Part shown: positions 43,007 to 53,500 of the stretch, piece by piece
Layout of the letters: the number at the start of each line of letters is the position of its first letter
How positions within the stretch are numbered: position 1 is the stretch's first letter
Assembly (NCBI RefSeq): GCF_009687865.1
Contig: NZ_BLAE01000038.1
Coordinates: 1 to 64,000, forward strand
DNA from: Acrocarpospora macrocephala
Lineage (GTDB): Bacteria > Actinomycetota > Actinomycetes > Streptosporangiales > Streptosporangiaceae
Direction of reading: 5' to 3'
Length of the DNA stretch: 64,000 nucleotides
Notes under the pieces: generated by a model
What the model was told of the DNA's origin: nothing
Databases searched by the model: none
Seen by the model: only the letters and a program-made list of their open reading frames with translations
Position numbers and translations under genes: made by a program

Positions 43007-43606
43007 CTATCGGTAGGCGTCCGCCGTGGACGGCCAGGATGAGAAGAAGGGCATCTGGAAGTAGAGCTCCTCGAAGGAACCGGTCCGCTGCTGGGTCAGC
43101 ACCTTGTTCTCGGCGATCGGAAGCTTGACCGCTCCATACAGGCCGCTCCACTGGTTCCTCAGCGCCCAGCGACCATCCCGATACGGGGTGGACCATTGCT
43201 GGCTCCGGGTGCCATCGCACGGGCGAAGGGCCAGATCGGTGCCGATGACGGCGGAGATGCCGTCAATGATGTCCAAACAGCCCCCGTCACGGTTCTCCAG
43301 GTAGTACGCCCCTGGACGCTGCGGCACCGGAGCGAAGAACCAGAGGCCGTGCAGATTGAACGCATTGTTCGCCGACGGCATCTTCCAGAGCTTCAATCGG
43401 ATCGCGTCCGGACTGACCTTGGTGGTGACCGTGAACCGATCCCCCTTGATTATGTATCTGTACGGCGACATCGGCGGAAGCAGCACGGACGCGATGCGAT
43501 CCTGGTTGCCGGATGCCGCGGTCGCCGTGGCGGGCGTGCTACTGATGGCGGAGAGAATGGCGGCGAGGCCGAGCGCCGCCAGCGTGGCGGACATGCCGAT
43601 GCGCAT
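43007..43606 (-). CDS. Secreted ricin-B-like lectin-type protein
   Basis: A 199-residue protein with a Sec signal (RIGMSATLAALGLAAILSAI, cleavage near AATA at about residue 30). The mature part has a RICIN-style trefoil segment (YYLENRDGGCLDIIDG, LALRPCDGTRSQQW, RDGRWALRNQWSGLY). Only one clear repeat is seen, so it may be a diverged or partial lectin. It is convergent with the DUF1348 gene, one base between stops. Sugar-binding or adhesion role is inferred. Confidence 0.6.
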   Translation of the reverse strand: MRIGMSATLAALGLAAILSAISSTPATATAASGNQDRIASVLLPPMSPYRYIIKGDRFTVTTKVSPDAIRLKLWKMPSANNAFNLHGLWFFAPVPQRPGAYYLENRDGGCLDIIDGISAVIGTDLALRPCDGTRSQQWSTPYRDGRWALRNQWSGLYGAVKLPIAENKVLTQQRTGSFEELYFQMPFFSSWPSTADAYR

Positions 43607-43739
43607 GGGGTGCCCCCGGTGTGATCTTCGGCGGGTCCTTCCTGCCGTGCCCGTAGTGAAGCCGGGGCGTCACCGCGCATCCATGCCAAATTACCGGTGC
43701 GGATTTCTGCTCACAGCCGGATAACGGCGAGCAACCCTG

Positions 43740-44573
43740 TTATCGCGTCGCCCATCGGTGGGGGATCGGGTCGTTCTCGCCGGTGTGGTGGCGGCCGATC
43801 GGGATGATCAGAGGGGTGCCGCTGACCGGGTCTGTGGTGATCTGGCAGCGTAAGTCGAAGACCTCTTCGACCGTTTCCGGGGTGATGACGTCGGTGGGGG
43901 TGCCTTCGGCGATGATTCGGCCGGACTTCATGGCGATCACGTGGTCGGCGTAGCGGCAGGCCTGGTTGAGGTCGTGCAGGACCATGACGATGGTGCGGTT
44001 CTCGCGGCGGTTCAGGTCGGTGATCAGGTCCAGGACGTCTACTTGGTGGGCCATGTCCAGGAATGTGGTGGGTTCGTCGAGGAGGAGGACGGGAGTGCCC
44101 TGGGCGACGGCCATCGCGATCCAGGCGCGCTGGCGCTGGCCGCCGGAGAGCTCGTCGACCGCGCGGTCGGCCAGGTCGGCGATGCCGGTGGCGTCCAGCG
44201 CGTCCTGGACGGCCTGCTGGTCGGCTTTCGACCACTGCCGCCACCAGGTCTGGTGGGGCGACCGGCCACGGGTGACGAGGTCGATGACCGTGATGCCCTC
44301 GGGGGCGACCGGAGCCTGGGGGAGGATGCCGAGGCGCTGGGCGAGTTCCCTGGTGGGGATGGAGTGGAGGGCTCGGCCGTCCAGCCGTACCGTGCCTTGG
44401 CGGGGGGAGAGGAGGCGGGCGAGGGCGCGCAGGAGGGTGGACTTGCCGCAGGCGTTCGCGCCGACGATGGCGGTGATTCGGCCCGGGGGGACGGCGACGT
44501 CGAGATCCTGGATGACCGGGCGGTCGTCGTAGGCCAGGTGGAGGGCGGAGGCCCGCAGGTCAGGGTCGTACAT
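43740..44573 (-). CDS. Ferric-siderophore ABC transporter ATPase (FepC/FecE type)
   Basis: A 277-residue protein. Walker A is GANACGKST (residues 38-46), signature ELSGGQRQRAWIAMAVAQG, Walker B VLLLDEPTTFLD, and the switch His in VMVLHDLNQACRYADH. The Q-loop reads LGILPQAPVAP. Length and motifs are those of FepC-like ATPases of siderophore/heme/B12 importers. The two FecCD permeases lie just upstream in the same operon, the nearer only five bases away. It drives uptake of the ferric siderophore made by this cluster. No matching substrate-binding lipoprotein is visible within the window, so it may lie beyond the NRPS. Confidence 0.93.
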   Translation of the reverse strand: MYDPDLRASALHLAYDDRPVIQDLDVAVPPGRITAIVGANACGKSTLLRALARLLSPRQGTVRLDGRALHSIPTRELAQRLGILPQAPVAPEGITVIDLVTRGRSPHQTWWRQWSKADQQAVQDALDATGIADLADRAVDELSGGQRQRAWIAMAVAQGTPVLLLDEPTTFLDMAHQVDVLDLITDLNRRENRTIVMVLHDLNQACRYADHVIAMKSGRIIAEGTPTDVITPETVEEVFDLRCQITTDPVSGTPLIIPIGRHHTGENDPIPHRWATR

Positions 44574-44578
44574 GCCGT

Positions 44579-45841
44579 TCAGCCTCCTGATCCCGCGCGG
44601 TTGGCGCGGATGAGCAACCAGAGCAGAACCGGCGCGCCTAGCACGCCGGTGACGATTCCGACCGGCAGTTCCGCCTCGGGGATCAACCGGGCGGCCACCA
44701 CGTCTGAGACCAGCACGACCAGGGCGCCGGTCAGGCCGGAGGCCAGGGTGGGCGGCCAGGCGGTGCCGGCCAGGCGTTGCGCGATCTGCGGGGCGGACAG
44801 CGCGACGAACGCGATCGGGCCGCCCGCCGCCGTGCCGAAGGCGATCAGGCCGACACCGGTCAGCATGATCGCGAACCGGGTCAGCTGAACGGGCGTGCCG
44901 AGCCCGGCGGCGACGTCGTCACCGAGCTGGAGCGTACGCAACAGGCGGCCGAGCAGCAGCGCGGCCGGTATCAGGACCACGCAGGCCAGCGCGAGCGGGA
45001 GCACCTGGTCCCAGTCGCGCCCGTTGAGGTTGCCGACCAGCCAGCCGACCGCCGCCTGCGCCTGGAACTGGCCGCCGCGGGCGATCAGGTAGTCGGTGGC
45101 GCTGGTGCACATCCAGGACACGCCTATCCCGACCAGGATGATCCGGTAGCCGGTGGTGCCGCGTTTCCAGGCCAGGAGGTACACGATCAGGGCCGTGGCG
45201 AGCGCTCCGGCCAGGCCGATGGTCTGGGTGGCGAGGCCGCCGGTCCAGCCGAGCATGATGCTGGCGACCACCGCCGTGCCGGAACCCTGGATGAGGCCGA
45301 TGACGTCCGGGCTGGCCATCGGGTTGCGGGCCATGGTCTGGAACAGCGCGCCGGAGATGCCGAACGCGAGCCCGACCAGCAGCCCGGCGGCGGCGCGGGG
45401 GAGCCGGAGTTCGCGGACGACGACGATGTTGCCCGGGTCGCCGTAACCGGCGAGCGCCTGGACGACTTCGGGGAGCGTGATCGGGTAGTCGCCGACCGAC
45501 AGAAGCCAGCAGAACGCCGCGAAGGTTCCGGCGGTGAGCGTCAGGCAGACCGCGACCAGGCGGGGGCGCACCATGCCGGAGACCGGCGGCACCACCAGCC
45601 GGAAATGGCCGCGACCCCCGAAGCGCTGGGCTCCAGGTAGCCGAGACCCTGGAGTTAGGGGTCCGGAGCGCTTGGCTCCGGTGGGTTGGGATCCTCGCGG
45701 CTTGGACCCGGAAGGGTGGGGTCCGGCGGCCTGGGGTCCCGAGGTTTGGTGTTCGGACTGGGAGCCTGATGGCTGGGGCCCGGAGCCTGCGGATCCGGAA
45801 GGCTGGCGTCCGGGGGGATCGGTGGATGGGGGGTGGATCAT
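44579..45841 (-). CDS. FecCD-type siderophore ABC permease with long low-complexity N terminus
   Basis: A 420-residue protein. Residues from about 90 onward carry the FecCD/BtuC fold (RPRLVAVCLTLTAGTFAAFC; GVSWMCTSATDYLIA; GPIAFVALSAPQIAQRLAGT), with about ten helices. The first 89 residues are an unusual Gly/Ser/Pro/Gln-rich extension (repeats like SGSQ, SGPQ, GSKPRGSQPTG). The ATG at 45841 sits two bases after the stop of the preceding permease; a second ATG at 45574 would remove the extension. With the first permease it probably forms the heterodimeric channel for the ferric siderophore. Confidence 0.85.
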   Translation of the reverse strand: MIHPPSTDPPGRQPSGSAGSGPQPSGSQSEHQTSGPQAAGPHPSGSKPRGSQPTGAKRSGPLTPGSRLPGAQRFGGRGHFRLVVPPVSGMVRPRLVAVCLTLTAGTFAAFCWLLSVGDYPITLPEVVQALAGYGDPGNIVVVRELRLPRAAAGLLVGLAFGISGALFQTMARNPMASPDVIGLIQGSGTAVVASIMLGWTGGLATQTIGLAGALATALIVYLLAWKRGTTGYRIILVGIGVSWMCTSATDYLIARGGQFQAQAAVGWLVGNLNGRDWDQVLPLALACVVLIPAALLLGRLLRTLQLGDDVAAGLGTPVQLTRFAIMLTGVGLIAFGTAAGGPIAFVALSAPQIAQRLAGTAWPPTLASGLTGALVVLVSDVVAARLIPEAELPVGIVTGVLGAPVLLWLLIRANRAGSGG

Positions 45842-45843
45842 GG

Positions 45844-46884
45844 TTAGATCTCCGCGAGGCGGCGTCGGCGGACCAGGGCGATGAAGAACGGGCCGCCGAT
45901 GAAGGCGATCAGGATCCCGGCTTGGACTTCGGCGGGTCTGGCCAGCATCCGGCCGAGGATGTCAGCGGTCAGGAGCAGGCAGGGGGCGAGCGCCGCCGAC
46001 AAGGGGAGCAGCCAGCGATGGTCGGGGCCGAGCCCGGCCTGCTGCGCCAGGACCCGGGCGACGTGCGGCACCACTAGACCGATGAACACCACCGGCCCGA
46101 TGACCGCGACCGCGGCCCCGGTGAGCAGCATGATGGCGATCACGCCCTGAACCCGGATCAAGCCGACCTTCCGCCCCAGCGAGGCGGCCACGTCGTCTCC
46201 CAGCGCCAGGCTGTTGAGCGCGGGCGCGCAGGCCAGCGCGAGAACGGTGCCCGCGATGACGAACGGGAGGATCTGCGCGACCACATCGCCGGTCTGCCCG
46301 GCCAGCGAACCAGCCGACCAGAACCGGTAGCGGTTGAGCGCCTCCGGGTCGACCAGCACGATCGCGTGCGTGATCGAGAACAGCAGCGAGGTGACCGCGA
46401 TCCCCGCGAGCGCGAGCTTCACCGGAGTCAGTCCCGAGCGGCCCAACCCGGCGAGCAAGTAAACGACGACGCTGGCGATCAACGCCCCGGCGAGGGCGAA
46501 CCAGATGAAACCGAGCAGCGAGCCGATCCCCAGCAAGGCGACCGAGCCCACGATCGCGAACGACGCGCCCGCGGTCACGCCCAGCAGGCCTGGGTCGGCC
46601 AGCGGGTTTCTGGTGAGGGCCTGCATGAGCGCGCCCGACAGGCCGAGCGCCACCCCGGCGGTGAGGCCGAGCAGCGTCCGCGGCACCCGTACCGACCAGA
46701 TGACGTTCTCGACGGTCCGATCGGCCGGCGTGCCGAACAAGGCCTGAACCACCTGGTCAATGGGGACGTTGAGGGCCCCGAGCGCGAGTGAGAGCACGCA
46801 CAGCACGACCAGCGACGCGCCCAGGCCCACGACTAACAGGGCCGGGCCGAGCCCTTTGTACCGAGTCAACCGAGCCGTCTCCAT
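45844..46884 (-). CDS. FecCD-type siderophore ABC permease
   Basis: A 346-residue membrane protein from ATG 46884 with the FecCD signature [40 protein letters not shown] and [15 protein letters not shown] and about ten helices. It is the first gene of the uptake operon. Its start codon lies only ten bases below an iron box (46895-46913), and no clear ribosome binding site is visible in between, so translation may be leaderless. It works with the second permease and the FepC-type ATPase in ferric siderophore import. Confidence 0.93.
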   Translation of the reverse strand: METARLTRYKGLGPALLVVGLGASLVVLCVLSLALGALNVPIDQVVQALFGTPADRTVENVIWSVRVPRTLLGLTAGVALGLSGALMQALTRNPLADPGLLGVTAGASFAIVGSVALLGIGSLLGFIWFALAGALIASVVVYLLAGLGRSGLTPVKLALAGIAVTSLLFSITHAIVLVDPEALNRYRFWSAGSLAGQTGDVVAQILPFVIAGTVLALACAPALNSLALGDDVAASLGRKVGLIRVQGVIAIMLLTGAAVAVIGPVVFIGLVVPHVARVLAQQAGLGPDHRWLLPLSAALAPCLLLTADILGRMLARPAEVQAGILIAFIGGPFFIALVRRRRLAEI

Positions 46885-46894
46885 GTTCGTGAGT

Positions 46895-46913
46895 TTAGGT
46901 TAGGCACGCCTAA
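46895..46913. promoter_or_regulatory. Iron box upstream of the siderophore permease operon
   Basis: TTAGGTTAGGCACGCCTAA matches the DmdR/IdeR consensus TTAGGTTAGGCTAACCTAA at 16 of 19 positions. It is ten bases from the first permease start, so bound repressor would block the promoter and start. This is the best iron box in the window. Confidence 0.9.
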
Positions 46914-46941
46914 TTTCTATGCTTGCGGACTTCCCATCCAC

Positions 46942-46960
46942 TTAGGTAATGCTTACCTTA
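46942..46960. promoter_or_regulatory. Iron box upstream of the NRPS gene
   Basis: TTAGGTAATGCTTACCTTA matches the consensus at 15 of 19 positions and is nearly palindromic. It lies 66 bases above the NRPS GTG and 29 bases from the other box, on roughly the same helix face (about 47 bases centre to centre), so the pair may cooperate in controlling the divergent transport and NRPS transcripts. Confidence 0.85.
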
Positions 46961-47025
46961 GTACGCGGCATGGATCCTGGCCCGATTGGGGCCTGTTCAC
47001 TACAGTCTGGGAGGCTCGGTCTTCG

Positions 47026-50000
47026 GTGTCCGGTATTGACGAATCGATGGAGTCCTGGCGTCGGCAGCTCATCCGCCCCTCGAATCGGGACGAAGCGCTC
47101 GCAGCGTACGCGGCCCTGCTGCATCGATACGGCGGAGGCACCGACCTCACGATCGACCAGGGCGGCACGCCCCTGCACCTGCGCGTCACCCCGGAAACGA
47201 CCTTCGCCGACTTGCTCGCCCAGGTCGCCACCGCCGACCTGGGAGACGCCGGACTTGTCATGAAGGCGGGCGAGGGCGGGGTTCGAGGGCTCGGGGTGCT
47301 GGATCTCCCGCTGGAGGTCGAATCCGGCCAGGTCCAGGTGAAGGGCCGGCCTGGCCTGCTGGAGGCATCCGCCGTCGATCACATGCTCGGGCACTACGCC
47401 CGGCTGCTGGCCGACGGGCAGGATCGACCGGAGTCGCCGATCGGGGAGCTGGAGCTGCTGAGCCTCGAAGAGCGGCGCCGGATCCTGCTCGACTGGAACG
47501 CCACCGGACATTCGGTGCCGCCGCTCACCTGGCCGGACATGTTCGCCACCCAGGTGCGGCAGCGGCCGGACGAGATCGCGCTGGTCTTTGAGGAGACCAG
47601 GCTCACCTACGCGGAGCTGGACGAGCGGGCCAACCGGCTCGCGCATGCGCTGATCGCGCGCGGGGCGGGACCGGAGCGGGTCGTCGCGCTCGCCGTGCCC
47701 CGGTCGGCCGAGCTGATCGTGGCCGAGGTGGCCGTGCTGAAGTCCGGGGCCGCGTACCTGCCGCTGGACACCGACTACCCGGCGGACCGGATCGCCTACA
47801 TGCTCGGCGACGCCACGCCGACCTGCCTGGTCACGACCGCGGACATGGTGGGCGAGCTTCCCTGCGCGGACGGGCTGCCCGTCCTGGTGCTCGACGCGCC
47901 GGAGTCGCTGCGCGAGCTGGCGGACCGCCCGTCCCACGATCCCGCCGAGGCCGACCGCGGCCCGTTGCGTGCCGGCAACGCCGCCTACGTCATCTACACC
48001 TCCGGCTCCACCGGCCGCCCCAAGGGCGTCGTGCTCTCCCACGCCGGGGTCGCCAAACTCGTCGCCACCCAGAGCGAAAGGTTCGGCATCGGCCCGCACA
48101 GCAGGGTGCTGCAGTTCGCCTCGCCCGGTTTCGACGTCGCCTTCTGGGACCTCTGCCTGGGCCTGCTCTCCGGCGGACGCCTCGTGGTCGTCCCCTCCGA
48201 ACGCCGTGTCCCGGGCGCCCCGCTCGCCGACTACGCGAACGCCAACGGCATCACATTCATGATCCTCCCCCCGGCCCTGCTCGACGCCATGCCCGACGGC
48301 GTACGCCTGCCGCCGGCGGCCACCCTGCTCGCCGGAACCGAACGCGTCTCGCCCGAACTCGTCGCCCGGTACGCCCGCGGCCGCATGATGTTCAACGCCT
48401 ATGGCCCGACCGAGGCCACCACCAACTCCACCCTCGGCCTCTGCGATCCCGACATCGCTCCCGGATCGATCGTGCCCATCGGCATCCCCGACCCGGGCAC
48501 CCGGGCGTACGTGCTGGACGCGCGGCTCAAGCCGGTTCCCGCCGGAGTCACCGGAGAGCTCTACCTGGGCGGCGCGGGCCTGGCTCGTGGCTATCTCGGG
48601 CGGCCCGGCCTCACCGCGGAACGTTTTGTCGCCGACCCCTTCGGCGAGCCGGGGGAGCGCCTCTACCGGACCGGGGACCTGGTCCGCTGGCGGCAGGACG
48701 GGCGGCTGGAGTTCCTCGGCCGGGCCGACTCCCAGGTGAAGATCCGCGGTTTCCGCATCGAGCCCGGCGAGATCGAATCCGTCCTGCGCGCCCACCCGGC
48801 CGTCGACCAGGCCGCCGTCGTGGTCCGCGAGGACCGCCCCGGCGACCGCCGCCTCGCCGCGTACGTCGTGCCCGCCCTGCACGCCGGCGACGCGAGCGAC
48901 CAAGTCGGCGCCTGGAAGGACCTGCACGAACTCCTCTACCAGGCGGCCGGAACCGAGAGCTTCCAGGAGAACTTCGCCGGCTGGAACAGCATGTACGACG
49001 GGCTGCCCATCCCCGTCGAGGAGATGCGCGAATGGCGTGACGCCACCGTCGCCCGCATCACCGAGCTCCGCCCCCGCCGCGTCCTGGAGATCGGCGTCGG
49101 CAGCGGCCTCCTGCTGTCCCGCATCGCCCCGGCGTGCGACTCCTACTGGGGCACCGACCTCTCCGCCGAAGCCGTCAACACCCTGCGCGCCCAACTGCCC
49201 TCTGACCTGGCCGACAGGGTCGAACTCCGGGCCCAGCCCGCACACGACGTGACCGGGCTCCCCACGGGTTCCTTCGACACGATCGTGATCAACTCGGTCG
49301 CGCAGTATTTCCCCAGCGCCGACTACCTGACCGACGTCATCCGCCAGGCGGCCACCCTGCTGACCCCCGGCGGAGCCCTGTTCATCGGCGACATCCGCAA
49401 CCTCCGCCTGCTCCGCTGCCTCCGCGCCGCCGTCGAATCCCGCCGCGCCGGATCCCCCGCCGACAAGCAGGCCCTCCGCTCTGCCATCGACCGTTCGGTG
49501 GCCTGGGAAGGCGAACTCCTCCTCGACCCCGACTACTTCGCCACCCTCCCCGGCTTCACCGCCGACATCCAGATCAAACGCGGCAGCCACCACAACGAAC
49601 TCACCCGCTACCGCTACGACGTGGTCCTCCACGCCGCCCCCTCCGGGCTCACCCCCAGCGCGCAGGCCGGACCATCCGGCTACGCCATCTCTGGCTACGC
49701 CTCCGAAATCACCTGGACCACCCTGGGCGGCCTCTCCGCCCTCGAACCCCGCCTCACGACCGACCCTTCCTACTCCCTGCGGATCACCGGCATCCCCAAC
49801 GTCCGGCTGACCGACGACCTGGCGGCTCTCGCCTCCATCCAGGACGACAGCCGATCGGCGACGGCCATACCCGGCGCGGACCCCGAAGCCCTGCACACCC
49901 TCGCCGACCGGCTCGGCTATCGGCTGATCCTCACCTGGACCGGCCACGCCGACGACGGCAGCCTCGACGCGGTCTTCACCAAGAAGCCCTCTCAGGATTT

Positions 50001-50530
50001 GAAGGTGCCCCTTCAGGATTCGGAGGAACCCGCTCAGAGTTCGGAGGAAGCCGCTCAGGGTCCGAAGGCGCCCGCTCAGGATTCGGCGGCCGGGTTTGCT
50101 CCCTATCGGCTGAATGGTGCCGTGCGGCTGGCCAACGCTCCCGCGCCGTTCCGTGATGTCTCCGCCTTGATGCGGGCACTGCGGGCACACGCTGCGGAAT
50201 GGCTGCCGGACTATATGGTTCCTGCGGCGTTCGTTCCGATCGATCGCATTCCGGTCACGTCGAGCGGCAAGATCGACGCGTCGTCGCTTCCGGTTCCCGA
50301 CTATGGGGCGCTGAGTTCCGGTCGTGCCGCGCGTGATCCGCGTGAGGAACTGCTCTGCCGGTTGTACGCGCAGGTGCTCGGCGTGGACGCGGCCACGATC
50401 GACGACGACTTCTTCGCCCTTGGCGGGGACAGCATCACCGCCATCCGGCTGCTGGTCGGGGCTCGCGAGGCCGGGCTTCGGCTGACCTCCCGGGACGTGT
50501 TCCGGCACCGAACGGTGGCCGCGCTGGCCT
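47026..50530 (+). other. NRPS module 1: C remnant, A1 with inserted N-methyltransferase, PCP1
   Basis: The first 145 residues ([20 protein letters not shown] to the [17 protein letters not shown] hinge) resemble only the C-terminal part of a condensation domain; no HHxxxDG is present. A1 has intact core motifs ([11 protein letters not shown] at about 47995, [40 protein letters not shown]). Its pocket reads D-V-W-I-L-A-A-T-N, which I cannot assign. The inserted methyltransferase (about 48912-49650) has the SAM motif VLEIGVGSG at 49082-49108. A10 is [10 protein letters not shown], and PCP1 is [11 protein letters not shown] with Ser at about 50428. The module should load and N-methylate the first residue. 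Confidence 0.85.
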
Positions 50531-53500
50531 CGGTCGCGGTGGACCGGATCGATGTCGAAGAGGCCGTCGAGCCACTGGTGGAGCTGCCGGACGAGGAACT
50601 CGCGCGCATACAGGGCGATCATCCGGTGACGGTGGAGGAGCTTCTGCCGCTGAGTCCCCTCCAGGAGGGCTTCTTCTTCCACTCGCTGGTCGACGGGGCG
50701 GACGCGGACGCCTACGTCGTGCAACAGGTCATCGAGCTGGCTGGCGCGGTGGACGGGCCGACGCTGCGGCGCGCCGCCCAGAGACTGCTGGAACGGCATG
50801 CTCCGCTGCGTGCGTGTTTCCGGCTGCGCCCCGATGGGCTGCCGGTGCAGATCATCGCCGCTGGACTGGAACTTCCCTGGCGTGAAGTCTCGGAAGCTCC
50901 GGTGGAGGCGGTGGTGGCGGAGGAGCGGGCGGCGCCTTTCGATCTCGGTCGCCCGCCACTCGTCCGATTCGCGCTGGTGCGGGTCGGCCCCGGCCGGAGC
51001 CGACTCGTGCTGACCTTCCACCACATCGTCGCGGACGGCTGGTCGTTGCCGGTCCTGCACCGGGAACTGATGGCGCTCTACGGGACCTCCGCGGAGTTGC
51101 CCGAGGTCACGCCCTACAAGGCCTATCTGCGGCGGCTGGGGGAGCGGGACAAGGATGCCGCCCGGGAGGTCTGGAAGGGTGCCCTCGCCGGGATCGATGA
51201 GCCGACGCGTCTGGTCACGAGTCCGATCGTCGCTGGAGCCCCGGTGCCCGGTCAGGTACATGTGGAGCTGGGCGAGGACGTCACCGCCCGCCTTACGGGC
51301 CAGGCGAGGGAACACGGGGTCACGCTCGGCACCGTGGTCCAGGCGGCCTGGGGGTTGCTGGTCGGCCGGTCGGCGGGACGGGAGGACGTGGTGTTCGGCA
51401 CCACGGTCTCCGGGCGCGACGCCGAAGTCGAAGGCGTCGAATCCATGGTCGGCCTGTTCATCAACACGCTGCCCACGCGTTTCCGCTGGCGTCCCGCCTC
51501 GACCTTGGGCGAACTGCTCGAACACCTCCAGGAGGAGCAGGCCGCCCTGCTCGACCACCAGCACCTCGGCCTCGCCGAACTCCACCGGCTCGCCGGGCAC
51601 ACCGGCGGCGGCGACCTGTTCGACAGCCTCGTGGTCTTCGAGAACTATCCGGCCGAAGCCGACCTCACCGACCCGTCGGGAACCGTCCGGATCACCGGCC
51701 ACGCCTTCCACGACACCGTGCACTATCCGCTGGCTCTCATCGTGAAGCCGGGCCGCCGCCTCGACCTGGTCCTCAAGTACCACGCCCAGCGACTCGCTCC
51801 CGCCACGGTCCACGGCATCGCCGACCGCCTGGTACGCATCCTCCGCGCACTCGCCACAGATCCGGCCCAAACGGTGGCCACCCTCGACCTGCTCTCCACC
51901 GACGAACTGGCCACCGCACATCCGGCCGGAACGCGCGTGGACATTCCCGAAACCACGCTGGCAGCCGCGTTCGAATCCCAGGCGGCCAGAACCCCCCACG
52001 CCACCGCCGTGATCTACGAAGGCGAGCACCTCACCTACGCCGACCTCGACACCCGCGCCGAGACCCTCGCCGACCACTTGCGACGCACCGGGACCCGCCC
52101 CGAACAAGTCGTCGCGGTAGCCGTCCCCAGATCTGTGGACCTGATGATCGCCCTCCTCGCGGTCCTGAAATCCGGCGCGGCCTACCTTCCCCTCGACCTC
52201 GACTACCCCGCCGACCGGGTCGCCTACATGCTCACCGACTCCGGCGCCCACACCATCTTGACGACTTCGGCCGCGATCCCCCGCCTCCCCGCGACCACCG
52301 GCCTCACCCGCCTGGTCATCGACACCCCCGACCTCCTCGAATCCGTCACCCCAGAAGTCCCCGACTGCCGCGGCCAGATCAGCGCCGAGACTGACGGCGG
52401 GACCGCCGAAGCGGAAGCCGCAGATTCGAAAACTCGCGTATTCGAGGCCGAGGTGGCTAAGCCGGACCATCCCGCCTATCTGATCTACACCTCGGGATCG
52501 ACTGGGCGGCCGAAGGGCGTTGTCGTCACGCATCGGGCGATCGTCAATCGGCTGGCGTGGATGCAGAACGAGTATCAGCTCGCCGCCGACGATCGCGTTC
52601 TTCAGAAGACTCCGGCCGGGTTCGACGTGAGCGTCTGGGAGTTCTTCTGGGCGTTGTGCGAAGGCGCGGCCGTGGTGTTCGCCAAGCCGGGCGGGCATCA
52701 GGATCCCGCATACCTCGCCGGGCTCATCCGCGAGCAGAACGTCACCACGATGCACTTCGTGCCGTCGATGCTGGAGGCGTTCCTGGCGGCCGAAGAGATC
52801 ACCGCCGATCCCAGCTGGGCCACGAGCCTCCGCCGCGTGTTCAGCAGCGGTGAGGCGCTGCTCGACTCCGCCGCCACGCGCTGGCTGACGCTCACGGGCA
52901 CCCCCCTGCACAACCTGTATGGCCCGACCGAAGCAGCCGTGGACGTGACCTATCACCCATGCGAGGCATCGACGGACCCGCAAGGCGCGGTGGTCCCGAT
53001 CGGGCGTGCGGTGGTCCCGATCGGGCGCCCGGTCTGGAACACCGGGCTTCGGGTCCTGGATCTGTGCTTGCGTCCTGTCCCCGCCGGAGTTCCGGGCGAG
53101 CTCTACCTCAGCGGCGTACAGCTCGCTCGTGGCTACCACGCTCGCCCGGGCCTGACGGCGGAACGTTTCGTCGCCGACCCCTACGGCGAACCGGGCAGCC
53201 GCATGTACCGGACCGGCGACCTGGTCAACCGCCGGGATGACGGCACCATCGACTACCTGGGACGCACCGACCGGCAGATCAAGCTGCGCGGGAACCGGAT
53301 CGAACTCGGCGAGATCGAAGCCGCCCTGGTCCGGTTGCCCGAGGTCGCTCGCGCCGCAGTGACCGTGCACGGTTCGTCCCTCGTCGCCTACTTGGTTCCG
53401 GCCGCTGGTGAATACCTGCTTCCGGCCACCGGCGAACAACCGGATGAGGCCGCCCTGCGGGAGGCCCTGGAAGCCGCGCTGCCCCCCGCCATGGTCCCCA

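Noticed and set aside
45640-45840. Possible CRISPR or minisatellite array in the permease 5' region
   Set aside because: Units are degenerate and in frame with the permease N terminus, with no constant repeat/spacer pattern.
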